A stretch of 64,000 nucleotides of DNA. It comes from Bdellovibrio bacteriovorus str. Tiberius. GTDB taxonomy: Bacteria > Bdellovibrionota > Bdellovibrionia > Bdellovibrionales > Bdellovibrionaceae. The position numbers and the translations under genes were made by a program. Of the stretch, positions 27,221-35,580 are shown one piece after another (position 1 is the stretch's first letter; each line of letters begins with the position of its first letter). The notes under the pieces are model-generated. The model was not told the origin of the DNA. It saw nothing but the letters and a program-made list of their open reading frames with translations, and did not search any database. The stretch lies in assembly GCF_000317895.1 (NCBI RefSeq), contig NC_019567.1, positions 1,922,001 to 1,986,000 on the forward strand, read 5' to 3'.

Positions 27221-28117
27221 ATGACAAAATCGACACTACGTCGTGCGTTGGCCGTTGTTGCATTGGTTGCAACTGTAGGCTTTACACACCAAACAGCTAC
27301 ATCTGAATCTGTGACACTGTGCTCCGGATTCGTTCCTGAGAACAATTTGTACATCCCAGCTGGTGTTTTCACCGTGGGTGGTATCACTGAACAACAATTC
27401 AACATGGTTTTGGACCGTCTTGAAAGATTGTTCGCTAAAGACGTTGAAGCGATGGGGGATCGCTTGAAAATCAACCGTCTTTGGAATGATGGTACTGTAA
27501 ATGCTTCCGCACAAAGATCCGGTAACACACAAGTGTTGAACATGTACGGTGGTTTGGCTCGTCACGCGGCGACGAACATCGAAGGTTTCGCATTGGTTGC
27601 GTGCCACGAGTTCGGTCACCACAACGGTGGCGCTCCAAAAATGCAAAGCTGGTTCGGTGGCGCTTGGGCGACCAACGAAGGTGGCTCTGATTACTACGCT
27701 TCTTTGAAATGTCTTCGCCGTTTCTTTGCTGAAGACGACAACGCAGCTATCCTGAAAGATCTTGATTTGGATCCAAATGCTGAAGCAGCTTGTACTGCTC
27801 AGTTCCCGGACGAACAAGATCGTCTGATCTGCCTAAGAACTTCTTTGGCTGGTCAATCTGTAGCAAACCTGTTCCAGGCTTTGCGTAAAGAAACTTCCGC
27901 TCCAACATTCGGTACTCCGGATAAGAACGTGGTTTCCCGCACTGACGACAGACACCCAGCGACTCAGTGCCGTTTGGACACTTATTTCGCAGGTATGTTG
28001 TGTGTGGCTAAAGAAAGCGAAAAACTAAGCAATTCCGACTACAAGTCTGGTTCTTGCTACGCACCTCGCGACACAGCGGGTGTTCGTCCTCGTTGCTGGT
28101 TTGCTCCAACCAACTAG
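27221..28117 (+). CDS. Secreted zincin-type metalloprotease, putative
   Basis: A 298-residue protein with a signal peptide (residues 1-30). HEFGHH at residues 129-134 is an HExxH zinc-protease motif. NEGGSDYYA follows, with Glu153 twenty residues after His133. This ExxxD arrangement resembles the third zinc ligand of M48-like gluzincins. The mature protein has about 10 cysteines and a Cys-rich C-terminus (CYAPRDTAGVRPRCW), so disulfides are likely. It could act on prey proteins or the cell's own periplasm; this is inference. A strong AAGGAGGGG ribosome site precedes the ATG, and a terminator follows. It is a single-gene unit. Confidence 0.8.
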   Translation: MTKSTLRRALAVVALVATVGFTHQTATSESVTLCSGFVPENNLYIPAGVFTVGGITEQQFNMVLDRLERLFAKDVEAMGDRLKINRLWNDGTVNASAQRSGNTQVLNMYGGLARHAATNIEGFALVACHEFGHHNGGAPKMQSWFGGAWATNEGGSDYYASLKCLRRFFAEDDNAAILKDLDLDPNAEAACTAQFPDEQDRLICLRTSLAGQSVANLFQALRKETSAPTFGTPDKNVVSRTDDRHPATQCRLDTYFAGMLCVAKESEKLSNSDYKSGSCYAPRDTAGVRPRCWFAPTN

Positions 28118-28140
28118 GAATTACGAGATTTTCGTAAATG

Positions 28141-28168
28141 AAAAGCCGGGTGACCCCCGGCTTTTTTT
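28141..28168 (+). terminator. Intrinsic terminator of the zincin gene
   Basis: AAAAGCCGGG and CCCGGCTTTT pair around a TGACC loop, followed by a T-run. It is 23 bases after the stop codon. Confidence 0.9.
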
Positions 28169-28229
28169 ATTTCCGCAATCCACCCGGGTCGGCATTGACC
28201 CGGATCGCGAGGCTGTCTAGGCTTTTTCT

Positions 28230-28964
28230 ATGTCTAAGAAAAAGCTGATTCCTCTTGTAGCAGTTCTTCTTATTTTGCTTCTGGCATATCTGGCCAAGAC
28301 CTTCCTGTTTCGATCTGAATTTTCCTATGCAGGCACTGTCGAAGTGACCAAGGTGGATATCCCTGCCAGGGTGTCTTCGGTCATTTCTGAATTTCCGGTC
28401 AAAGAAGGACAGATCGTTGAAAAAGGTCAGTCCCTGGTCAAACTTGACTGCGAAGAGATCCGCTTGGGTTATGATCTGGCAAACAAGAACTATGACCGTG
28501 CGGTGAAGCTTTATCGCGGCGGCAGTATCGCTCAGGAAAGTTACGATCAGATCAAAAACCGCAAGGATGAAATTGAAACCCGCTTTAAGTGGTGCGAGGT
28601 TTCAGCTCCGATCAAAGGCACGGTGCTGACCACCTACTTCGAACCCGGGGAAATGGTTTTGCCCGGGGCGAAGCTTTTGACCCTGGGGGATCTTTCCGAG
28701 GTTTATGCCTATTTCTATCTGCCCCATGATCAGATATCGCCCCTGAAGATGGATCAGAAAGTTTCAGCTCGTCTGCCTGAAATGGACGATAAAAATTTTT
28801 CGGGTGTGATTGCCTATATCAATCCGGAAGCCGAGTTCACGCCTAAAAATGTACAGACCCGGGATGAACGAACAAGACTGGTTTACGCTGTGAAGATCCG
28901 CTTTGAAAACCCCGAGGGCATTCTGAAGCCAGGAATGACTCTGGAATGGGTGGCGGAGGACTGA
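28230..28964 (+). CDS. HlyD-family membrane fusion protein
   Basis: A 244-residue periplasmic adaptor anchored by an N-terminal TM (about 6-26). The barrel-sandwich/lipoyl half-motifs are visible as GTVEVTKVDIPARVSG-like sequence near residue 35 and SAPIKGTVLTTYFEPGE near 130. A very short alpha-hairpin (about 75-115) separates them. Beta-barrel sequence follows to the end. It is the first gene of a five-gene export operon and overlaps the next gene by TGATG. It is comparable to YbhG of E. coli. The substrate is unknown. Confidence 0.9.
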   Translation: MSKKKLIPLVAVLLILLLAYLAKTFLFRSEFSYAGTVEVTKVDIPARVSSVISEFPVKEGQIVEKGQSLVKLDCEEIRLGYDLANKNYDRAVKLYRGGSIAQESYDQIKNRKDEIETRFKWCEVSAPIKGTVLTTYFEPGEMVLPGAKLLTLGDLSEVYAYFYLPHDQISPLKMDQKVSARLPEMDDKNFSGVIAYINPEAEFTPKNVQTRDERTRLVYAVKIRFENPEGILKPGMTLEWVAED

Positions 28965-29707
28965 TGCCAGGAACAGTCGCCATCGCCGTCGAAAGCTTAA
29001 CTAAAAAAATGCGTACGACGGAGGCCCTCAAAGGTCTGACGATGAGCTTTTCCCCGGGGGTCATCCACGGGGTGATTGGGCCCGAGGGTGCCGGTAAAAC
29101 CACCTTCCTGCGCCATTTGATGGGGCTTTTAAAGGCTGACAGCGGCAAGATCGTGTTTTTGCGCGAAGGTCAGCCGGTTCTTTTTTCGGATTTGCGTGAA
29201 AATATCGCCTATATGCCTCAGACCCAAAGTCTTTACCCGGAGCTGAGCATTCATGAACACCTTGAATTCTTTCGCACCCTTTTTCAGGTTCCGGATCAGC
29301 TGTATCACTCGCGCCGGGAAAAACTTCTGCGCATGGCAAGACTTGAAGAATTCACAGACCGTCTGGCTTCGCAATTGTCCGGAGGAATGTATAAAAAGCT
29401 GGGTTTGATCTGTTCATTGCTGTCTTCGCCCAAGGTGCTGCTGCTGGACGAACCCACCAACGGGGTGGATCCCTTGAGTCGCCGGGATTTCTGGGAACTT
29501 CTGCATGAACTGATTCAGGAAGAAGACATTCTGATTCTGGTTACGACCTCGTACATGGATGAAGCCTTGAAGTGCGATGAAGTGCATCTGCTTTTTGATG
29601 GAAAGTCTTTATTGGAAGGAACTCCCGATCAGATTTTAAAAGATCGTCAATGCAGCACCTTTGATGAGGTGTTCTTGCAGTACGACGCCATCGAGGAAGC
29701 GCCATGA
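28964..29707 (+). CDS. ABC transporter ATP-binding protein 1
   Basis: A 247-residue nucleotide-binding domain from ATG at 28964, which overlaps the stop of the adaptor gene and has GGAGGA before it. Walker A is GPEGAGKTT, the signature is LSGGMYKKL, and Walker B is VLLLDEPTNGVD. A His switch is not obvious: the H-loop position reads LVTTSYMDEA, with Ser-Tyr where TTHYMDEA is usual. This could make it the catalytically weaker partner of the next gene. It probably pairs with NBD2 as the two halves of a YbhF-like ATPase. Confidence 0.9.
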   Translation: MPGTVAIAVESLTKKMRTTEALKGLTMSFSPGVIHGVIGPEGAGKTTFLRHLMGLLKADSGKIVFLREGQPVLFSDLRENIAYMPQTQSLYPELSIHEHLEFFRTLFQVPDQLYHSRREKLLRMARLEEFTDRLASQLSGGMYKKLGLICSLLSSPKVLLLDEPTNGVDPLSRRDFWELLHELIQEEDILILVTTSYMDEALKCDEVHLLFDGKSLLEGTPDQILKDRQCSTFDEVFLQYDAIEEAP

Positions 29708-30444
29708 ATTCAGTCGAGGTGCAGAATTTGTCCGTTAAATTCGGGGACTATTACGCCGTGAAGGACATAAGCTTTTCGGTTCAGAAGGGCGAGATCTTTG
29801 GTTTTCTGGGGGCCAACGGCGCGGGGAAGACGACGACGATTCGTGTGCTTTGCGGACTGTTACTGCCATCGCATGGCGAAACCCGGGTTTGTGGTCTGGA
29901 TGTGCAACAGCAGGCCTTTGAAGTGAAAAAGAAGGTCGGGTACATGTCCCAGAAGTTCACCCTGTATGATGATATGACCGTGGCGGAAAATCTGGCCTTC
30001 ACTGCGGCCTTACGAAAACTTCCTGATCAGCAGCTTAAAAGCCAAAAAGAACGATTGCTTGATTTCATTCGCTTTAAAGCCTCGGAAAAAACTTTGGTGA
30101 AAGATCTGCCGGGCGGGATCAAGCAACAAGTCAGTCTGGTGTCGTCACTATTGCATGATCCCGAGATTGTGTTTTTAGATGAACCCACGGCGGGTGTCAG
30201 TCCGGCCTATCGGCAGCGATTCTGGGCGCTGATTCGTGAACTGGCCAAAGAAGGCAAAACCGTTTTTGTCACGACTCACTATATGGATGAAGCCGAACAC
30301 TGTGGCCGGATTGCTTTGATGAGATCCGGGGAGCTGATAGCCCTGGATTCACCTGACGGGCTGAAGTCTGCGAACTTCCCTGATCGCAAGTCCGCTGAAG
30401 TCAGTTTGGAAGAGGTCTTTATTGCGGAAGTGGAGGGACGATGA
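29704..30444 (+). CDS. ABC transporter ATP-binding protein 2
   Basis: A 246-residue nucleotide-binding domain. Walker A is GANGAGKTT and Walker B IVFLDEPTAGVS, with a proper H-loop VTTHYMDEAEH. The signature is degenerate: DLPGGIKQQ instead of LSGGQ. NBD1 has the good signature but no H-loop His, so the two look complementary and should form a heterodimer with one dominant site. It overlaps both neighbours by ATGA. Confidence 0.9.
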   Translation: MNSVEVQNLSVKFGDYYAVKDISFSVQKGEIFGFLGANGAGKTTTIRVLCGLLLPSHGETRVCGLDVQQQAFEVKKKVGYMSQKFTLYDDMTVAENLAFTAALRKLPDQQLKSQKERLLDFIRFKASEKTLVKDLPGGIKQQVSLVSSLLHDPEIVFLDEPTAGVSPAYRQRFWALIRELAKEGKTVFVTTHYMDEAEHCGRIALMRSGELIALDSPDGLKSANFPDRKSAEVSLEEVFIAEVEGR

Positions 30445-31547
30445 AAATTCGTTCCATCTGGGCCATTGCGCAGAAAGAAGTTTTTCATATTGTACGGGAC
30501 CCCTTCACGCTGGCGCTGGCTTTGGGGATGCCGGTTATTATGGTGCTCTTTTTTGGGTTTGCCATTGAATTCAATATGGAACGCATTTCATTGGCGATTC
30601 ACGATGCCAGTAAAACCCCAAACTCGCGTCTGTTGGAACAAGCGTTTACCAGTTCTGATTACTTTCAGTCCCGCTATGTGCACAGTCCGGCCGAGGCCCT
30701 GCAATATTTGGATGAAGGCCGGGCGCATGCCGCTCTTTTGGTGCCGCCGGCATACGCGCGGGATCTGAAGCCCCTGCAGGAAAGTGCGGTGCAGATTCTG
30801 ATCGACGGGGCGGATAATTCTTCAGCCGGATCAATTCTTGGGTACCTGGGCGGGGTTCAAAAGCGGGTGTTGCAAAATGAATTTGGTGAATTTCGCGAGC
30901 CCATTGAAATCAAAACGCGGTATTTATTTAATCCAGAGCTTAACAGCCGCTGGTTTGTCGTGCCGGGGTTGGCGGCCGCGATCATCGCCATCTTGTCTAT
31001 TTTACTGACGGCCCTGACCGTGGCACGCGAATGGGAAAATGGTTCGATGGAATTATTATTGGCTACACAGGTGCGTCCCATTGAAATCATTCTGGGAAAG
31101 CTTTTGCCTTATTCAGTGATGGGAATTATCGCCGTGTTTTTTGTTTTTCTGATGTCGCAGGTGGTGTTCTCGGTCCCGTTCCGGGGGAATTTCATTTTGT
31201 ACCTGCTGGCGTGTTTGATCTTTCTTTCGACCTATCTGGCGCAAGGGTTGCTGATTTCAGTGGTCACCCGAAAACAGCAGCTGAGTATGCAGTTTGCGAT
31301 GCTGTCGGGACTTTTGCCGACGATTCTGCTTTCAGGTTTTATTTTTCCGGTGGAACATATGCCAAAATTCTTTTTCTATTTCACCATGCTTTTGCCCGCG
31401 CGGTGGTTTATTGAAATCAGTCGTGCGCTGTTTTTGCAAGGCGCAGGGTTTTTCAGCATTCTGCCGTCATTTTTGGCGCTTTGTGCGCTTTTCACGTTGA
31501 TGATCACTCTGGCCACCAAAAAATTTAAAAGAGACGTCGAACCATGA
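30441..31547 (+). CDS. ABC-2 type permease 1
   Basis: A 368-residue inner-membrane permease. One N-terminal TM (about 25-45) is followed by a large extracytoplasmic domain (about 45-175) and five C-terminal TMs, the ABC-2 layout. ALTVAREWENGSMELLLATQ is the conserved segment before TM3 of the family. Overlaps by ATGA on both sides show co-translation. It is comparable to YbhS/YbhR. It likely heterodimerises with the next gene's product. Confidence 0.92.
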   Translation: MKIRSIWAIAQKEVFHIVRDPFTLALALGMPVIMVLFFGFAIEFNMERISLAIHDASKTPNSRLLEQAFTSSDYFQSRYVHSPAEALQYLDEGRAHAALLVPPAYARDLKPLQESAVQILIDGADNSSAGSILGYLGGVQKRVLQNEFGEFREPIEIKTRYLFNPELNSRWFVVPGLAAAIIAILSILLTALTVAREWENGSMELLLATQVRPIEIILGKLLPYSVMGIIAVFFVFLMSQVVFSVPFRGNFILYLLACLIFLSTYLAQGLLISVVTRKQQLSMQFAMLSGLLPTILLSGFIFPVEHMPKFFFYFTMLLPARWFIEISRALFLQGAGFFSILPSFLALCALFTLMITLATKKFKRDVEP

Positions 31548-32620
31548 AAACACTGCTGGGGTTTATCCGAAAAGAATTTCTTCAGACCCTGCGGGATCCG
31601 CGCATGCGTATTTTACTTTTCCTGGCGCCCTGTGTGCAGCTGACCATCTTTGGCGTGGCCTTGTCCACTGAAGCCAAAAACATCCGTCTGGGGATTTTTG
31701 CGGCCCCCAACGACAGTGCCTTGCAGGAAATTCACCGCAAAGCTTTAGCCTCGGGCTGGTTCATTCCGGCCAAGACCCGGACGACGGATCCTTATGAACA
31801 AATTCAAAAAGGTGAAGCCGACGCCGTCTTGGTGGCGCCAACCGGGGGGCTTGATCGCAGCATGGGTCGGCGCGAGGGCGAAGTGCAGCTTCTGATCAAC
31901 GCCACCAACGTCACCCGGGCCCAGGGGATCGAGCGCTATATGGGAAGCATTGTACGATCGCTGTACCCGCAGGATCCGCCTTTGCGTTTTGATGTGCGGG
32001 TTTTGTACAACCCGGCGATGCGTTCGGCTTTGTTTCTGGTGCCGGGTGTGATGAGCATGCTGGTGTGTCTGATCACAATTTTGCTGACCAGTATGTCGAT
32101 CACAAAAGAAAAAGAGATGGGCACATTTGAAACTCTGATTGCGGCCCCCGTGTCGCCCGAGGAAGTCATTCTGGGTAAAACCGTGCCGTTTGTTTTGCTG
32201 GGGTTAAGCAATATTCCTTTGATTGTCGGCGTGGCCATGGCGTTGTTTGATATGCCTTTGCGGGGAAGTTTATGGATGCTGCTGCTGGCGGCGGTGGCCT
32301 TTGTGTTTTGCACGGTGGGGATCGGATTATTTATTTCTACGATCGCCAAGAACCAGCAGCAGTCGATGATGGGTGGTTTCTTATATCTGTTCCCGTCGGT
32401 GCTTTTGTCCGGAATGGTCTTTCCGGTGGAAAACATGCCGTGGGTGATGCGGATTTTTTCTTACATCAATCCGCTGACATATTTCATTGAGCTTCTGCGA
32501 AACATAATGCTTAAGGGTGGGGATCTGCGCCTGATAACGACGAATGTTCTTATTTTGGTGGTGATGGCGGTGATTGCCATCACCGCCAGCTGGCGTCGCT
32601 TTAAAACGACTCTGTCGTAG
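31544..32620 (+). CDS. ABC-2 type permease 2
   Basis: A 358-residue permease with the same topology as its upstream paralogue. The family segment is SITKEKEMGTFETLIAAPVS. The final TM region includes NPLTYFIELLRNIMLKG, typical of ABC-2 exporters. It is the last gene of the operon. Its end overlaps the convergent gene's 3' end by 20 bases. No outer-membrane TolC-type gene is in the operon. Confidence 0.92.
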   Translation: MKTLLGFIRKEFLQTLRDPRMRILLFLAPCVQLTIFGVALSTEAKNIRLGIFAAPNDSALQEIHRKALASGWFIPAKTRTTDPYEQIQKGEADAVLVAPTGGLDRSMGRREGEVQLLINATNVTRAQGIERYMGSIVRSLYPQDPPLRFDVRVLYNPAMRSALFLVPGVMSMLVCLITILLTSMSITKEKEMGTFETLIAAPVSPEEVILGKTVPFVLLGLSNIPLIVGVAMALFDMPLRGSLWMLLLAAVAFVFCTVGIGLFISTIAKNQQQSMMGGFLYLFPSVLLSGMVFPVENMPWVMRIFSYINPLTYFIELLRNIMLKGGDLRLITTNVLILVVMAVIAITASWRRFKTTLS

Positions 32621-33101
32621 GCCCTGGTGCTGTATCGGGTGCTGGGCGGGACATGGTTGTCAGGCGCTCTAAATCCATTTCAATCACATCCAGAGTGCCA
32701 TAGTTGTCAGCGCGTAAGTGGATGGACAGGTGATACAGGTCATCTGTGGTGCGCTTCATGATCATGACTTCACCTTGGCCTTGAGAGACGCGTTCATAGG
32801 CTGCATACACGTCGCCCTTTTCGCAGTAACGGCTTTGCGGGTGGTGACGGGTCGAAACAGGCAGACCGAAAGAGCGGACATGTTCCTGTTCGCCTTCCCA
32901 GCGCGAGAAATAAATCGCGGTGGCATCGCTCATCGGATGCACGCTCACCTGGGAATACTCGCACAGGGATTCGTGGGGCTTGGCGCCCAGGTTTTCACAG
33001 GAAAGCATGCGATAGGTGCCTTCCATGTTGGAAAAAAGCGCCGCGTTTGCCGACGGGACGGCAGACAGAAGGGTCAAAGTGCAGAGCCAAAGCTTCAACA
33101 T
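32601..33101 (-). CDS. Exported hypothetical protein
   Basis: A 166-residue protein with a signal peptide (residues 1-20, ending SANA). The mature part has four Cys and looks beta-rich (MEGTYRMLSCENLG start, a lipocalin-like opening). I recognise no family. It converges on the permease gene with a 20-base overlap. Confidence 0.65.
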   Translation of the reverse strand: MLKLWLCTLTLLSAVPSANAALFSNMEGTYRMLSCENLGAKPHESLCEYSQVSVHPMSDATAIYFSRWEGEQEHVRSFGLPVSTRHHPQSRYCEKGDVYAAYERVSQGQGEVMIMKRTTDDLYHLSIHLRADNYGTLDVIEMDLERLTTMSRPAPDTAPGPTTESF

Positions 33102-33194
33102 GGGGTCTCCTAAAATGTGTTTAGGGACCTTTTATGCGATTAAATGCGAGAGTCATCTTTTAAGCAGGTAACCTAGATGACGTTTTCGACAGGT

Positions 33195-33341
33195 CTATTC
33201 AGGATTACTCAGAACTGGTGGCGGCGGTGGAGACTTTTGTTTTTGATGTTGCCCCCAAATATAGCCTGTAAAATAGGCAACGCAGCCTATGAGAGCAAAA
33301 ACCATCCATTTTTTGATGCGACCAACCAACAAAGTTTTCAT
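33195..33341 (-). CDS. Small single-TM protein, 48 aa
   Basis: A 48-residue frame from ATG at 33341 to TAG at 33195. A basic N-terminus (KTLLVGRIKKW) precedes one hydrophobic helix (MVFALIGCVAYFTGYIW). A short tail follows with a PPPPP run and the end VLSNPE. The positive-inside charge pattern suggests a real membrane protein with the C-terminus outside. No good ribosome site is visible upstream, only an A-run, which lowers confidence. It sits between the exported protein gene (33101) and tRNA-Gly. Confidence 0.5.
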   Translation of the reverse strand: MKTLLVGRIKKWMVFALIGCVAYFTGYIWGQHQKQKSPPPPPVLSNPE

Positions 33342-33406
33342 TTTTTTGATTTTTACCCGTTGACAATAGGGTCAGGCAACAGTAATTTTGTGTCTCTCGA
33401 AACGAT

Positions 33407-33482
33407 GCGGGAGTAGCTCAGTTGATAGAGCGATGCCTTGCCAAGGCATAGGTCGCGGGTTTGAGCCCCGTCTCCCGCTCCA
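33407..33482 (+). tRNA. tRNA-Gly (GCC)
   Basis: Full cloverleaf: acceptor GCGGGAG pairs with CTCCCGC, the D-arm is AGCTCAGTTGATAGAGC, and the anticodon stem ATGCC/GGCAT encloses TTGCCAA, giving anticodon GCC. The T-arm is GCGGGTTTGAGCCCCGT. CCA is encoded at 33480-33482. Confidence 0.97.
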
Positions 33483-33533
33483 ATTTTTCTTTAAATTGGA
33501 GTGACCGCATCCGAGATATTCTAAAAAATTTAA

Positions 33534-33564
33534 AACCCCTGAAGGAAACTTCAGGGGTTTTTTT
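33534..33564 (+). terminator. Terminator after tRNA-Gly
   Basis: AACCCCTGAAG pairs with CTTCAGGGGTT around a GAAA tetraloop, followed by a T-run. It would end the tRNA transcript before the small membrane protein gene at 33611. Confidence 0.88.
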
Positions 33565-33610
33565 ATTCCCAAAATCCCGTATTCTTACAAACAACAAAGG
33601 AGCCTCTGTC

Positions 33611-33919
33611 GTGGGACTTTTTTCAGTGATCTATGCGGTGATATTCAGTGTTGCGGTTGTGATTTATATCGCCTCCACGATTCAATACCAGCGCCTTATG
33701 CGCAATATGGAAAAGATCGCTCAAAGATCCGGCCTGCGGGTGGATGATTCCCTGCAGGGCGTGAAAAGAGCTCACGAAATCCATGCTCGCGTCGGAACGG
33801 CCGACTCTAAACAGGTGCTGGATAGAATTGAAGCCATCATTCCGGCCTTCATGATGCGTTTTCGTGTGGTTGTAGGTCTTGGGGTGGTCGGTTTGGTTCT
33901 GGTTCTGTTTGAAATGTAA
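33611..33919 (+). CDS. Small membrane protein, 102 aa
   Basis: Start chosen at GTG 33611 because AAAGGAG at 33597-33603 is well placed; the open frame upstream runs through the tRNA and cannot be coding. Two hydrophobic helices lie at residues 3-24 and about 80-100, with a charged amphipathic middle (QRLMRNMEKIAQRSG). I recognise no family. Likely a two-TM inner-membrane protein with the central loop in the cytoplasm. Confidence 0.65.
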   Translation: MGLFSVIYAVIFSVAVVIYIASTIQYQRLMRNMEKIAQRSGLRVDDSLQGVKRAHEIHARVGTADSKQVLDRIEAIIPAFMMRFRVVVGLGVVGLVLVLFEM

Positions 33920-34013
33920 AATCCCCGGCTGCCAAAGAAAAGTTGCCTCCAGGTGAAGTGTCAGACACCCTGATAAAGATTCTGTTTCAATAATCTGATG
34001 AAGGAGAGTTCCA

Positions 34014-34490
34014 ATGACTGAGTTAGTGACTTGTGTTTGGTTCGATCACGGCGAAGCCAGTAAGGCTGCCGCATTTTATGCAAAGACTTTTCCCGGCAGT
34101 GAAGTGGGGCGTGTGAACACAGCTCCGGGTGATTTTCCTGGTGGCAAGAAAGGGACCGAGTTGACGGTGGAGTTCACCGTGATGGGGCGCAAATTTGTGG
34201 GCCTGAATGGCGGTCCGATCTTTAAGCCCAATGAATCGGTCAGTTTCATGGTTATCACCGAAAATCAGGCTGAAACCGACCGCCTTTGGAATGCCATTAT
34301 CGAAAACGGTGGCGCGGCCAGCGACTGCGGATGGTGCAAGGATCGCTGGGGGTTCTCGTGGCAGATCACGCCTAGAATTTTGCTGGATCTGACGACCAGT
34401 AAAGATGCAGACAAAGCCAAGAAGGCTTTTGAATCCATGATGACGATGCAAAAGATTGATATCGCCAAACTGGAAGCCGCAGTTAAATAA
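34014..34490 (+). CDS. VOC superfamily protein, PhnB-like
   Basis: A 158-residue glyoxalase/bleomycin-resistance fold protein of the PhnB-like group (once labelled 3-demethylubiquinone methyltransferase). Typical wording is visible: [20 protein letters not shown] at the start, then [18 protein letters not shown] and [11 protein letters not shown]. The function of this group is not established. It is a single gene with a GGAGAG ribosome site, and ends at a bidirectional hairpin shared with the next convergent gene. Confidence 0.88.
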   Translation: MTELVTCVWFDHGEASKAAAFYAKTFPGSEVGRVNTAPGDFPGGKKGTELTVEFTVMGRKFVGLNGGPIFKPNESVSFMVITENQAETDRLWNAIIENGGAASDCGWCKDRWGFSWQITPRILLDLTTSKDADKAKKAFESMMTMQKIDIAKLEAAVK

Positions 34491-34519
34491 TAAATTTTAA
34501 GTCGGAATGATTTGAAAAA

Positions 34520-34551
34520 GAAAAAGGCGCAGTCTCCTGCGCCTTTTTTAT
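34520..34551. terminator. Bidirectional terminator between VOC and TIGR02147 genes
   Basis: AAAAAGGCGCAG and CTGCGCCTTTTT pair around TCTC, with A-run before and T-run after, so it works for both converging genes. It ends one base before the stop of the minus-strand gene. Confidence 0.88.
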
Positions 34552-35355
34552 TTAGTGCGGTTGTACGTCCGTCATTTCAAAGAAGCTGGTGGACAGGGCG
34601 AACAAAGAGTCTTTGTTTTCGCTGTTTTGCAGATCGGCCATCACTTCCAGACGGAACTGGCGAATCTTGGCAGCGATCTCTTTGGCTTTCTCGCGGCTGG
34701 TGGGAACCATGGTGCAACCCATGTCCCAGCGACGTTTGTTTTCGCCACTCATCGCTTCTGTCGCCTTGGTCTGCATCTGCAGGAAATAGTTGCGGGCTGC
34801 CACGGAAGAACCGCCATAGCTTGAAGAGTACTTCGCATCACTGGAAACCCATTTGCCATCAGCAGTTTTTTCAACCAGCTTCATGGCTTCCAGGCGCTCC
34901 AGGGCTTTTTCAGTCACATCCGTCAGAAGGCCCAATCGGCGGGAGATGTTTTCAGCAGTAGGCTCGAAGTCTTTCAATTGCAGAATCTGAGTGATGGCTG
35001 TGTAGTACCAGTCAGAGATAACCGCGAATTGGTCTTCACCGATTTTTTCAAACGCTTCTTCACGGGCATTCACACGTTGCAAAGCCATTTCACGAAGAAC
35101 GGCGCTGCGGGCGTGTTCAGACAAAGCCAGATCCACGAAGAATTCACGCTCGGACGGGGAAAGGTTTAGTTTTGTTGCCAGATTCACCGCACGGCTTTCA
35201 GACAAGCCGACTTTGCCGTTTAGAATCTCAGACAGACGAGAGCAAGGAACTTCCAGGTCACGGGAAAACGCGCGAAGAGAATAGGAAGGATTTTTGCGCT
35301 GGCGACGCTCAAGTTCTTTCAGGATAAAGTCTCTGTAATGATGCTTTTTGGTCAT
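34552..35355 (-). CDS. TIGR02147-family regulator, copy 1
   Basis: A 267-residue protein of the TIGR02147 family. The N-terminal 70 residues hold an HTH-like segment (SLRAFSRDLEVPCSRLSEIL, then GKVGLSESRAVNLATKL) of XRE flavour. Residues about 110-200 look like a winged-helix segment (ISDWYYTAITQILQLKDF; ISRRLGLLTDVTEKALERL). The family is unstudied as far as I know. The DNA-binding role is inferred from the HTH. It is divergent from an exported protein gene at 35581, across a region with a 9-bp inverted repeat. Confidence 0.85.
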   Translation of the reverse strand: MTKKHHYRDFILKELERRQRKNPSYSLRAFSRDLEVPCSRLSEILNGKVGLSESRAVNLATKLNLSPSEREFFVDLALSEHARSAVLREMALQRVNAREEAFEKIGEDQFAVISDWYYTAITQILQLKDFEPTAENISRRLGLLTDVTEKALERLEAMKLVEKTADGKWVSSDAKYSSSYGGSSVAARNYFLQMQTKATEAMSGENKRRWDMGCTMVPTSREKAKEIAAKIRQFRLEVMADLQNSENKDSLFALSTSFFEMTDVQPH

Positions 35356-35436
35356 AAGAGCTCCTCTTTTGTGACGCCCTTTATATATCTGAATTTCGCT
35401 GTGTCATCTAGAGGAGTGACTCTAATCCTGCAATTT

Positions 35437-35472
35437 GTTCCAAAAGTTTCCACGAGATTCCGATTTTGGAAC
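35437..35472. promoter_or_regulatory. Inverted repeat between TIGR02147 copy 1 and the exported protein gene
   Basis: GTTCCAAAA (35437-35445) and TTTTGGAAC (35464-35472) are perfect 9-bp arms separated by 18 bases. They lie in the 225-base divergent region. A candidate binding site for the adjacent regulator. GAGTGACTC just upstream is a second short palindrome. Confidence 0.45.
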
Positions 35473-35580
35473 CTGTCGTGAATCTAGACACTTAAGTAAG
35501 AATTGCAAGGACGGCTCGTTTGCGTGGTGAGGACCCTTTAAATGCGATAAGAAGGTGTTTTCACTTCCCAGGGGTGGCTT

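Noticed and set aside
33177-33416. 79-aa plus-strand open frame upstream of tRNA-Gly
   Set aside because: It overlaps the tRNA, has no ribosome site and an implausible Phe/Trp-rich composition; the minus-strand 48-aa frame is the better reading.
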